This document shows positions 37,201-46,470 of a stretch of DNA of 64,000 nt, piece after piece. How positions within the stretch are numbered: the stretch's first letter is position 1; the number at the start of each line of letters is the position of its first letter. This DNA is from Bolinopsis microptera (lineage: Eukaryota > Ctenophora > Tentaculata > Lobata > Bolinopsidae), in contig NC_087081.1 in NCBI RefSeq assembly GCF_026151205.1, forward strand, positions 3,043,246 to 3,107,245. The letters are read 5' to 3'. The notes beneath the pieces are model-generated. The model was given only the letters and a program-made list of their open reading frames with translations, searched no databases and was not told where the DNA came from. The position numbers and the translations under genes are program-made.

Positions 37201-40200
37201 TGTTAACAGTGATGACGGTACATCTTACACCTGCTCTGTGACTGTCGGGTGAGTGACATCTCGTTATTATGTCATGTTGTCACGTGACTATGTCATCCTG
37301 TCACGTGACTGTGTCATCTTGTCACGTGACCTTGGCCTTAAAAAATAAAACATACGATAACCCACTCTAATCACGTGACACGTAGCTCCTTATGAGCACA
37401 TACCTGAGTTTCATTCACAGAGATGGTTCATACAAATACAATTTTAATTAAAGTTGTTTTAATTAAATTTGTTCAGAATTGCTTAGACGGCACGGTAATA
37501 ATTTAAACGGTCTGATTCATTGATAAGTATAACGAAGAAATGAGGAAACAAAACATCATGCAGTATAAAAGGAGCAAATATTTATGAAAATGGAAAAATT
37601 ATGAAAAACGAGCATCCTATTTTTATATATAATATATATAAAAATAGGATGCTCGTTTTTATTATATTATGTATCCTACAGGGATATTTAAAACATATAT
37701 TTAAAACTGCCTCCTCTCAGCGCGTGAAAATGTGGTCACGTGACACGTCCAGGGACACGTGACAGTAAACCTTGTAAACCTCGTGACAGTAAACCTTGTA
37801 AACCTCGTGACAGTAAACCTTGTAAACCTCGTGACAGTAAACCTTGTAAACCTCGTGACAGTAAACCTTGTAAACCTCGTGACAGTAAACCTTGTAAACC
37901 TCGTGACAGTAAACCTTGTAAACCTCGTGACAGTAAACCTTGTAAACCTCGTGACAGTAAACCTTGTAAACCTCGTGACAGTAAACCTTGTAAACCTCGT
38001 GACAGTAAACCTTGTAAACCTCGTGACAGTAAACCTTGTAAACCTCGTGACAGTAAACCTTGTAAACCTCGTGACAGTAAACCTTGTAAACCTCGTGACA
38101 GTAAACCTTGTAAACCTCGTGACAGTAAACCTTGTAAACCTCGTGACAGTAAACCTTGTAAACCTCGTGACAGTAAACCTTGTAAACCTCGTGACAGTAA
38201 ACCTTGTAAACCTCGTGACAGTAAACCTTGTAAACCTCGTGACAGTAAACCTCGTAAACCTCGTGACAGTATGTCCTTGACAAACTATTGATTCTGCATA
38301 TTCTAATAATTTCGTATAATTTGTCCGGTTCCCAATTTGTCAATATAACGTCTCCTGATTCTTGGAGCGAGGTGTTCACACTTCACACCTGTGCCGAGAC
38401 TGGTCACTAACTGGTCACTTACTGGTCACTTACTGGTCACTTACTGGCCACTAACCGGCAAATAACTGGTCACTTACCGGTCACTAACTGGCCACTGACT
38501 GGTCACTAACTGGTCACTAACTCCAGAACCTTCCACAGGGGTGCTGGCAAGAAAACTCAGATTGTTAGCATGGATATAATTCCCCCGGTCTCAGCTCAGA
38601 TTACATTTGTAGAGCAGCCCAAGTCTCAGATAATCTTTACAAACAGATATCCTACATTCTCTCTCAAGTGTTCTATCAACCTGGCCGAGTAAGTACCGGC
38701 CTTTTCTTCAGTTCATTTCAGTTTCCGTGCAAAGTATTACGATGAAATAAAAGACAATATTGAACTATAAAAACTAAAAACCAACAAACCTCAGGTTTAT
38801 TGGTGTAGAAGGAAGTATGATGCCAGTACTTTACTGGTTAAAGAACGGTAACCAGTTGGGCTTCTCTAGTCGGAGAAAGTCCACAACCAGACAAGACTCA
38901 GAGACCAATGTGTTGGAGAGCTCGATAGAGTTTGTTTCTCCGAATGAGAGTGATTTAGGTTCGTGTTTATGTTGTGGTTCCAGTTAGCCCTATTTTTTAA
39001 TGAAGTATGCTAACAACTGGCCGAGGAGATGCAAATCGCTTTTACTTGTAACTCAAACTTACATCACCTCCCGCTACCTTATCTTACGTTAAGTTGTTTG
39101 ATTTATCAGCTAAATATAACGCCTGTGGTAGGAATATATCAGTGTATTGCACGAGGCATAACACAACTGAGACAAGTAACAGCTTACGTAAACGTGAGGA
39201 GCACTGAGGGGGACTACAATATGGAGGTGGTGGAACCTAAATATGACTTTATCAGCGTTCCTATGACTGTAAGTATGATTTCATCAGTGTTCTGTGTTTA
39301 CTCAGGGGGAGCAGGGACAAAAGGAAATCGCGGTATGTGCGGGATCACGATTTTTCCCATTCTTTGCGACAAATTTTATATGTCGAGTCTGTTTGGCTTG
39401 TCGCAGTATCGCGATTTTTGGCCAAAATAATCGCGATTTTCGTTTTGTCCCTGTGGGGGAGTAGTACGTGGCTAGAAATTATATTATCATGTTTTTGTTT
39501 GTTTTGGTATATTTATGTCTTGTGCTATGCAAAAAAACCACACAATAAATTATCAAACGACTCCCGTAAGTTATGTGCCGGCATAGTTGGCGGATTTTAA
39601 AGGTGTTTGAAAATATCAAGTTTTTGCACAATTACAGTCATGTCATACAAGCATAAAATTGTGGCTGTATATGACTGATAGGAATTTACTTTACAACATC
39701 TTAACCACTGTATTTTTGCTAATCTTGGCTCAAGCTCTGCCGGATTTATTTGCTATGTTGTGAAAGCAAATTTAAAAAATATGGTAAAGTGACGGTCCCT
39801 TATTTACAGGTGTCGGCAGCCGAAGAACACTGTAGGTCCTGGATGACAAACGGTCATTTAGTGAGTATTATGAGCAGAAAAGAGGCGGATACTGTCACCC
39901 GACTTCTCAAACAAGAGAGTGAGTAAAACTCTTATCATCTGCTTAGTGTTATCTTGCACGTGGAGTAAAACTCTTATCATCTGCTTAGTGTTATCTTGCA
40001 CGTGGAGTAAAACTCTTATCATCTGCTTAGTGTTATCTTGCACGTGGAGTAAAACTCTTATCATCTGCTTAGTGTTATCTTGCACGTGGAGTAAAACTCT
40101 TATCATCTGCTTAGTGTTATCTTGCACGTGGAGTAAAACTCTTATCATCTGCTTAGTGTTATCTTGCACGTGGGCGTGAGCACTTTACGGACCTAGAGTT

Positions 40201-41587
40201 GAACCGTTTAAAAACCCCAGATTTAGACTATAAACAAAACACTAACGTATGTATTAATGCTTTTCAAACAAAGTTACAACGAATTATTCTGTAGCGCTCA
40301 GGAGATACTTTAAATGTTGTATTTTACACTTTTACTGGTGCCAACTCTAGATTATCATAAGCTAAATGTAATTCTAACACTGGCTTCATGTTCAGATATA
40401 GAGCAAGCCTGGATAGGACTAACTTGTGAACGGTACTCTGGCACCTGGCTCTGGACACAACCTGCCGACGATTCCAGCAAATTCAGTTTCTGGGCTGAAG
40501 GTGGGTTAACTACCCTTCATCATCACGTGACACTTCATTGTCACGTGACACTATAATTTGTTGCGCCACACCATTAATTATTATAATAGTTAATAGTTAA
40601 TTAGTTAATAGTACTGTGTTTACAGTATGCACTAGGGGTATCCTAGGAAGTTTCTTGAACTTTTAACAGGTACCCCTCCTCATTTAAACCTCAATAATAA
40701 AGTTTCCTATCATTCGGCTGAGTCGACCGAGGAGATCGCATTGATCCAATGGATCCTTAGCTACTTTTTTAAGCACCTGATAATGTAACTAAACAGAACA
40801 TTCTCAGAGAACCCTGATAACCTGTACGCGGGTGAAGAGTACGCTATAATGGACACAAGTCTGGAGGGTCGGTGGCTGGATGTCCGACTGGCCGATAAAA
40901 AGTATCCCTTTGTGTGTAAACAGTACACCAAGACGTGTCCTAGTATTAGAGAGTATTACAGTGGTAAACTTGAACCGCTTAATAAAGTGAGTAGCGGTAA
41001 ACTACTTTAGCTGCTTTAGCTGAGTAGAGGGGGATTCTTTCAATTTTCTTATAAATTATTTTTGAAATTTTTCTTAGAAAGTTAGGATTAGCCGGCATTA
41101 TTACTTTATTATTACTATTGACTTTGTAATCCTCCTGGACTCGCAAGTGTTAGATCTCAAATCTAATGGACAGCCGTCACTCACCAAACGACTCACAAAC
41201 AATATCATTACCAGGTTGAAAGTAAAGATACACGATATGGGGTCGGAGAGAGTATAACTGTAACCTGCGTTGATCGAACGGTAAGATTCCAAACACAAGG
41301 AAATATTTTACAGTTTTTAAAATTTCGGCGTCTATTTTCTTAAGAGTTCACAAAAGAATAAACGTCAGCAAGTTATATGTTCTCTAAGCTTAGAGGAAAA
41401 CTGAAATAAACATTGACTAAACCCTCAGGTTCAGATCAAAGAAACTTTAACTTGCACTACGTCGGGGAAATACTATCCTGACGAGGGTTTCGCCTGTCCC
41501 GTCTACAGTTCTGCTCCTTCACAAACATTTTCATCATTTATTCTCCTAGTGTCGGTTATTAGCAGGTTAATTATCAGATTGTCCTGA
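31218..41587 (+). CDS. Secreted/cell-surface protein with 4 Ig domains, C-type lectin domain and CCP domain
   Basis: A 17-exon gene encoding 703 residues. Exons: 31218-31374, 32220-32308, 32485-32547, 33701-33844, 34918-35051, 35186-35290, 35919-36012, 36751-36885, 37127-37248, 38539-38688, 38795-38958, 39132-39268, 39810-39918, 40396-40500, 40808-40986, 41215-41280, 41429-41587. All introns are GT-AG and phase is kept at every junction. Residues 1-19 form a signal peptide. Ig domains have paired cysteines at about 78/132, 183/243, 293/343 and 392/457, each with the core Trp and three with a D-x-G-x-Y-x-C-like end. The C-type lectin domain (499-608) has WIGL, WLW, WAEENP and an FVCK end. The usual EPN/QPD calcium motif is not intact. 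The CCP domain (613-674) has four cysteines. The last 20 residues are hydrophobic with one Arg, suggesting a GPI signal or weak anchor. Likely role: extracellular adhesion or recognition. An AATAAA lies near 41744. Exon ends are hand-called. Confidence 0.85.
31741..31925. repeat. Minisatellite in intron 1 (GTAACCACTAGTAACCAGCA type)
   Basis: Imperfect tandem GTAACCACTA / GTAACCAGCA units, about 10 bp each and mostly paired. The same motif forms a second array in intron 3 at 33402-33690. Confidence 0.9.
32653..33350 (-). mobile_element. 5'-truncated RTE-like LINE fragment, antisense in intron 3
   Basis: The minus-strand frame 32653-33264 (203 codons) has the sequence of a LINE reverse transcriptase C-terminal part: a LGAKITSDGKIDKEISVRIG-type opening, AVLTILTYGSEIW, RRILRVRW, RLRWFGHVSRM and RGRPRKS followed by a GW.N segment. 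These match the tail of RTE/BovB-type and related ORFs. The catalytic YxDD lies upstream and is missing. Coding similarity continues a little past 33264 in another frame (FTYLG), implying a frameshift. It ends in a short GATGACGCA-type repeat, as many RTE elements do. It is a dead copy lying opposite to the host gene, between exons 3 and 4. Confidence 0.8.
33402..33690. repeat. Minisatellite in intron 3 (GTAACCACTA/GTAACCAGCA)
   Basis: About 28 imperfect 10-bp units of the same family as the intron 1 array. It runs up to the acceptor of exon 4 at 33700, so the polypyrimidine stretch before that acceptor is very short (TAGTTTCTCAG). Confidence 0.9.
33837..34255 (+). repeat. 27-bp minisatellite that replicates the exon 4 splice donor
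   Basis: Eight and then seven tandem copies of a 27-bp unit that contains CAACTCAAG followed by GTAAAGTAA. The first unit is the real end of exon 4 plus its donor (junction at 33844/33845). The second block starts with a longer copy of the exon end (ACTGGCCAACTCAAG at about 34067). Every unit keeps the reading frame and places TAA two codons after the junction. Confidence 0.95.
34256..34795 (+). repeat. 43-bp minisatellite, also carrying donor-like CTCAAGGTAAAG
   Basis: About twelve 43-bp units, each with ACTCAAGGTAAAGTACAGG followed by TTTTAGTACAATTTG and an AT-rich end. It appears to be derived from the preceding 27-bp array by inclusion of adjacent intron sequence. Confidence 0.95.
37249..37330 (+). 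repeat. Short repeat of TGTCAC-GTGAC units after the exon 9 donor
   Basis: Starting right at the donor of exon 9 (GTGAGTGACATC), three about 20-bp units of the form ATGTCATGTTGTCACGTGAC follow, each with a GTCACGTGAC palindrome. Confidence 0.75.
37604..37660. repeat. Perfect 57-nt palindrome (28-bp arms, 1-nt centre)
   Basis: The left arm 37604-37631 starts AAAAACGAGCATCCTATTTT. The right arm 37633-37660 is its exact reverse complement, with a single central A at 37632. It lies in intron 9 of the Ig/lectin gene. Transcribed, it would fold to a perfect hairpin with an AU-rich tip. Confidence 0.97.
37759..38270. repeat. 24-bp minisatellite, about 21 copies
   Basis: Nearly identical 24-bp units of GTGACAGTAAACC followed by TTGTAAACCTC. 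Because 24 is a multiple of three, several frames stay open on both strands (for example 37717-38379 minus and 37740-38291 plus). These open frames are repeat artefacts inside intron 9. The array is seeded next to an ACACGTGACAGT motif. Confidence 0.97.
38398..38521. repeat. 11-bp repeat (ACTGGTCACTA)
   Basis: About eleven imperfect units of ACTGGTCACTA/T directly upstream of exon 10 of the Ig/lectin gene. Confidence 0.85.
39917..40172 (+). repeat. 42-bp minisatellite beginning at the exon 13 donor
   Basis: Six nearly identical 42-bp units of GAGTAAAACTCTTATC, then ATCTGCTTAGTG, ending TTATCTTGCACGTG. The first unit starts at the exon 13/intron 13 junction (AGAGA|GTGAGTAAAAC). Later units read GTGGAGTAAAAC, so the donor is altered. 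Open frames on both strands across the array are artefacts. Confidence 0.95.
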
Positions 41588-41599
41588 AATTATTAGCTG

Positions 41600-43715
41600 T
41601 CTGTATTATAGGTTCTGCTTTTCTATAGCAGGGAACTGTTTTGTATCATCTTTTTAATCAGAAACGAAATGATAGTAAATTGTGGGTCCCGCACTGTTGG
41701 GGACGATTGTAAGATATTTATTCAGAGTTTTGATGTCGAAGAAATAAATTGTGATGATGTGATGCCATTTGGTGATTGAGCTCTCATTTCCGAAAATAAG
41801 ACATATCAAACTGCCAGACTTGCCAACTGGAATCATAGTTTTCAGCGTGTATGACAGTTTAAAACTGGATCGGACACGATGCAACAATTGGCTCTGAAAA
41901 CCCGTTTACTGTACTTCGAACCTTGAAACTGAAGGAGGACCGAGATAATGTTCACACAAGCCATGCCCTTATTTGGGTATCACGTGCCATGTAGAAGTTT
42001 TAATATTTACAGATTTCCCTCTAAATTCATATTCATGAGATTTAAGCAGCGAGCTTTTGTAAACAGACCTTTTGAATTTCGAACTTGCGTAGATTCCGTA
42101 AAGCCATGCCCTTATTTGGGTATCACGTGTCATGTTCCCTAAAGTTACATTATCTTGATCATAATACAGAGTTCTCAGTTCAAAAAGATTGGAGAGCATT
42201 ACATACTGCATACTGCATAGTCCAGTATTGATAAATTGGCGAAATTTCCAATAAAAATCATCTGTTTTTTATATAATGATAAGAATGAATAAGAATGATC
42301 TCAAATACTTTTGACATTCAGATTGTAGGTTCGATGATTAATTAATTTTAATGTTACCTCATTTTTATCGAATTCCTAAAAAATATTTATTTGAGTTGTA
42401 TCCACCAATTAGTATATATGTACAAGTTTAATTCACCTGGGCCAATTTGATGTTAACATGTAACGACATTAGATTTAATTTCTATTTCGTTATATTTTTA
42501 ACGTAGACCTAATTTACTGTAAAACGGTTACATTTGGTCACAACATCTCATTTTACATTATTCATTTAGCTGACATTTTATTTAAATTTGTTGACATTTA
42601 TTCTATTACAGTAGAATGTCTTTTCGAGTGATTAATAGATGTGGATACTGGCGGGGAGGTGATAATTGTTTGTTTACATTAATAGTGAGCACATGTTAAG
42701 CAGGCTGAGGAGGTGATAATTGCTAGTTTACATCTAAGTTTACATCAGTAATTACAATTTTAATTACAAAGAAGTTAACGAGTGAACGATCGTTTCTTCA
42801 GAATTTTCAAGGAATTCATAAATTTTTATTTTTAAAGAGCACACTCTGTGAATGTAATCAGGGATCCTGGACATTAAATTAAAGTGGAATATTAAACTAT
42901 TTTTATTGATTAATATATTGATCTGTAAATAATGATAACTTATTCGTACGAAGTGGATTTTGTTTACAAACGCAAACTTGGCTTATTTTTATTGTACCAC
43001 ATAAAGCTATGAACTAAACCGTCAGTTGCCAACCAACCTGATTCTGATTGCTGCCAGACGAGAGGGCCCCCTAGCTGTGATCTAACTGCATTCACAATGT
43101 CCAAACGCTTTAGCTACTGCAAAAAATATTCCGTCTTGTTAACGCTAGGTAATGTTGTAGTATAATAGGTAAGGGTCTGTAGTCAGTAGATATTAGAGCC
43201 TTAAAGTTAATAAGGACGAATAGGGCAGTGGGCACATCACGTCTTGTGGAGGTTCACCAGTGCAAGTAGGAAAGAGAGTTTAGTCGGGAAGAGTTGATAC
43301 ACGTTGTATAAATTCGATACTGTGATAAGAGTTGATACACGTTATATACCACTTTTCACAGAAAAGAAGGTGAAAAGTGAATTGTGGCTTAAAGTTAAAA
43401 TGTATGTTTATACTCACCGGATTACACTGGCTTACTTTCAACTTGTAGTTGTATGAATGACCCTTATCACTTATAAATATAATTGACCGTGACGGATGTT
43501 ACTCGTCTAAGAGTAAGACTAAATTTCTTCGAAGTAGCGCGCCGCTTTCTTCTCGAAATACAAAATATAAACCGAAATAATTAATTTCCATCGGTATTTT
43601 GTCGAACTAAACATCCTGCGGCTGCACCCTTTGAACATCCTCGAATTGCTTGAATCTCAAAAATTGGCGAGCTGGAGGCCAGTCTTACAGGTTCCAATAC
43701 TAATAGGTAAGGACG
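41600..43715. other. Gene-free DNA downstream of the Ig/lectin gene
   Basis: No supported gene. A 36-bp sequence (AAGCCATGCCCTTATTTGGG then TATCACGTG) occurs twice, near 41960 and 42102. A small inverted repeat (CACTTTTCAC ... GTGAAAAGTG) lies near 43352-43379. A GAGTTGATACACGTT motif occurs twice near 43282 and 43328. Confidence 0.5.
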
Positions 43716-43721
43716 TATCAG

Positions 43722-43795
43722 AGCTTACTGGGCCGCGCTCAGCCTGTCATTCCGCCAAATCTTTATTATGTTAATGAACATAATAGCCTTCTCAA
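43722..43795 (+). pseudogene. GPCR exon relic (TM3-like), copy of 53.54 kb
   Basis: About 70 bp closely matches 53539-53604 and translates in one frame as AYWAALSLSFRQIFIMLMNI and then IAFSN. This has the look of transmembrane helix 3 of a rhodopsin-type GPCR, but the E/DRY motif does not follow and no other helices are found nearby. It is probably a stray duplicated exon fragment. The helix assignment rests on pattern only. Confidence 0.4.
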
Positions 43796-44044
43796 ACATT
43801 TTATTACATTATCACTTCTCAAACATTTTATTACATTATGTTGTTATCTAGTCTTGCTGCTAAATAGATAAGCCGACAGTGCAGCAGCTCATCGTGACGT
43901 GGCTTAAACACTAATACTACGCACACTGACTACAACACTACAGATAACAGAGACCCCTAGGCTCGGTGGCCCCAATTTAATTGGGCCCCTCCTTCCACAT
44001 AAGTCCACCGTAGCCCTCCTTGAAGCGTAAGTTTACCTTTCTAC

Positions 44045-45637
44045 ATGACTGAATCGACGGAACGCCCGTTTTGTTTCTCAACTGCAACCTGTTTGGAATT
44101 GGTCGATAAACTCATTGTATCTCAACTCGACCGTGAATTGCTGCTCTTTGGAGCGACTGAAGATGACCTTCAGTTATGCAAGCAATCCAAGCAGAAAATG
44201 CTACGTGCACACATTCTTGACAGTCATAAGTGTACCTCTACATTAACCGAAACTACTGACAAACTTATCTCTCTAACTCAAATTTTTTCGAGATCGTCCA
44301 CTGATGCGATGACCGGCCTCCAGAACACCGTTAGTGAAGCACAGTCCCTTGTCCAGTCTCTACGTGACCATTCTGCTCACCCTCCTACTCAACCTACAAC
44401 CACCCTCCCCGAAATACCTGCACCACCAACACCGGTCCAGACTGTGGAACAGCCCTTCTCCAAGCTCGAAACTGGTGACCAGCTGCAGAGGTTTGACTTT
44501 AAGAGATTGGACTCTGAATTAACCTATGATAAAGTTTTCTCGAATAGAAAGGTTGCATATTTTGGCGATGCTCCTTACAAGTATTTAGGAGGGTACCACA
44601 GGGCAAAGCAATTAGACCCTGAGACGTACCTTGCTGAAATACTTGTAGCAGTTGATGATGTGTGCAAGACCAACAACATCAACTATAAGGATTTCAATAG
44701 CTGCATGATCACCAAATATGAATCACACGTCTCGTGTATACCTCCTCATTCCGATGATGAATCGTGTATAGTACCCGACAGCACTATACTTACCATTTCC
44801 CTGGGGGGTAAAAGGGATTTGGTTTTTCGTAGACGTCCTCCAGGCGAGTATCGCGATGAAACCGTGACAGTTCAACACGGCGACTGTTACACTATGACGC
44901 GAAAATCGCAGGACCTTTTTGACCATGCTGTTCCTCCGCAAACTCAGGCGGATTTTGAAGGTCCTCGAATCAGCTTAACCTTTAGACAGTTGGCCTCGGC
45001 ACATTCCAGAAAATCTAGCAGCCATCAGCTGCGACCTCTACCCCATCATAAAGTGAACCAGACCAAACGAGTGCTGATACTGTCTGACAGCAAAAACTGT
45101 AATTTTGACTGTTCTCAATTTCGTTCACCTGTCATAGCGTTCCGGGAAAACTTATTTTTCCTCCGCGACTTAAAGGAACACCGGGAATCGATTCAACAAG
45201 CCGACATTGTACTCATAAGTGCTGGCATAAACGATATCCAGAAAAACAGAGCGAGTGCCGTCCTGCTGCATAATCACATCAGAAGTTTCATAGAACAGTT
45301 CCCGCGCACTATGTTCTTATTCGATGCAGTCAGTCCACTATCGATACATGCTGACCGATTCAACACCCACAACGACATTATCCAGTACCTTAATGAACTC
45401 ATGTTCAAGTGCTCCCTTCACCATGACAACTTCAGACTCTTCGACAACTCAAGTTTTAGTCTCGCTCACCTCGCTCGTGACGGTCTACATCTTAATTATA
45501 TTGGACAGAGTGTATTATCAGATTGCTGGGTAAACTGTGTGCTCATTGGACTGGGGTTCAGGCGTGGACCCCTACCTCTACGTGAGCATTTTAAACGTAT
45601 GATATCTTATCCAATCCCTGGCCACTTTGGCACCTGA
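44045..45637 (+). CDS. LINE ORF1: AlkB-type 2OG-Fe(II) oxygenase fused to SGNH esterase
   Basis: 530 residues. Residues 1-110 are an unrecognised helical region and 111-135 a Pro/Thr-rich linker. Residues about 160-315 match the AlkB oxygenase fold: N218 and Y225 near FNSCMITKY, the iron-binding H235-S-D237 in PPHSDDE, a TISLGGKRDLVFRRR strand, a HGDCYTM turn, the distal iron ligand H294 in FDHAVPP, and the 2-oxoglutarate-binding R308 with R314 in RISLTFR. Residues about 341-500 match an SGNH hydrolase: nucleophile S349 in ILSDSK, AGIND (N396) and D479/H482 in DGLHL. All catalytic positions are present and no stop interrupts the frame. AlkB enzymes demethylate alkylated DNA or RNA, and SGNH domains are known in CR1-like ORF1 proteins. 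A role in protecting or modifying the element's RNA is inference. Confidence 0.85.
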   Translation: MTESTERPFCFSTATCLELVDKLIVSQLDRELLLFGATEDDLQLCKQSKQKMLRAHILDSHKCTSTLTETTDKLISLTQIFSRSSTDAMTGLQNTVSEAQSLVQSLRDHSAHPPTQPTTTLPEIPAPPTPVQTVEQPFSKLETGDQLQRFDFKRLDSELTYDKVFSNRKVAYFGDAPYKYLGGYHRAKQLDPETYLAEILVAVDDVCKTNNINYKDFNSCMITKYESHVSCIPPHSDDESCIVPDSTILTISLGGKRDLVFRRRPPGEYRDETVTVQHGDCYTMTRKSQDLFDHAVPPQTQADFEGPRISLTFRQLASAHSRKSSSHQLRPLPHHKVNQTKRVLILSDSKNCNFDCSQFRSPVIAFRENLFFLRDLKEHRESIQQADIVLISAGINDIQKNRASAVLLHNHIRSFIEQFPRTMFLFDAVSPLSIHADRFNTHNDIIQYLNELMFKCSLHHDNFRLFDNSSFSLAHLARDGLHLNYIGQSVLSDCWVNCVLIGLGFRRGPLPLREHFKRMISYPIPGHFGT

Positions 45638-46470
45638 GCACGACGTATTTTATATCTTAATGTCAAATTATCATGACAAAAATATCGAATCCTGAACAAC
45701 TTTCCAGACTCGCGCTGAGTCGCAAACAATTTCACTAATCAAACAAACGTAACTTATTTGAACAAACTCTTACCATATTTTTTAAATTTTCCGTCATTTC
45801 AAATCAAAATTAGAAACTTAAATCAATAAATTCAAACTCAAGCACAAAGCACATAATACAACCAACTACTTAAAAGAACTTTTCCCTTATCCAGATTCCC
45901 TACCTTCTCATCTTATCTATCACACCTTATCAGCAAAACGCGAAATAAACCCTGCTTGATAATAGTCCACGTCCCTACATCATAACAATCATTTCATATT
46001 ATCTAATTCCTAACCTCATGCCGTACTCAGACAACGACGACGCAATATTTACACGATATCTACACAGATATTTTACACAGTACTCATTATACATACATCA
46101 CACATTACTGTACATTTGACTCTGTACATTTGACTGATCTGTACATTTGACTCTGTACATTTGACTCTGAACATTCGACACATACATTACTGTACATATG
46201 GAAATTAGGCTCATGCACGGTGAGCTGCTGCCATCAAGTAATAGAAGAGAAGTTAAAGGTCAATCATAAAGGTAAAGGTGAAGTTTACTTAATTACTGTA
46301 GATAAGTCACGGTACTTTCTACACACAGGACTGAAAGTCTTCGTTAGAAGTATCTGACTAGGTCACGTTATTATTATCATATTTTGTATTAATAGTAAGT
46401 CTATACTCTCTTAAATATATCATAATATAACTATAATACTAACGAATATAATACATTATCTCATAGTTCT
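45638..46470. other. Spacer between LINE ORF1 and ORF2
   Basis: 833 bases of AT-rich DNA without open frames of note. It contains about five imperfect copies of TGTACATTTGACTC near 46109-46175. A segment near 45706-45724 (CCAGACTCGCGCTGAGT) resembles in reverse complement a stretch near 52631-52645 (TTAGCGCGAGTCTGAAAGG). Confidence 0.6.

Noticed and set aside
37717-38379. Open frames of 220, 183 and 173 codons on both strands with 8-residue repeats
   Set aside because: They arise because the 24-bp minisatellite unit is a multiple of three. They lie inside a well-supported intron and have no start context or domain.
39858-40179. Open frames with 14-residue repeats on both strands
   Set aside because: By-products of the 42-bp array in intron 13.
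44723-44941. Minus-strand open frame within ORF1
   Set aside because: Antisense shadow of the AlkB coding region.
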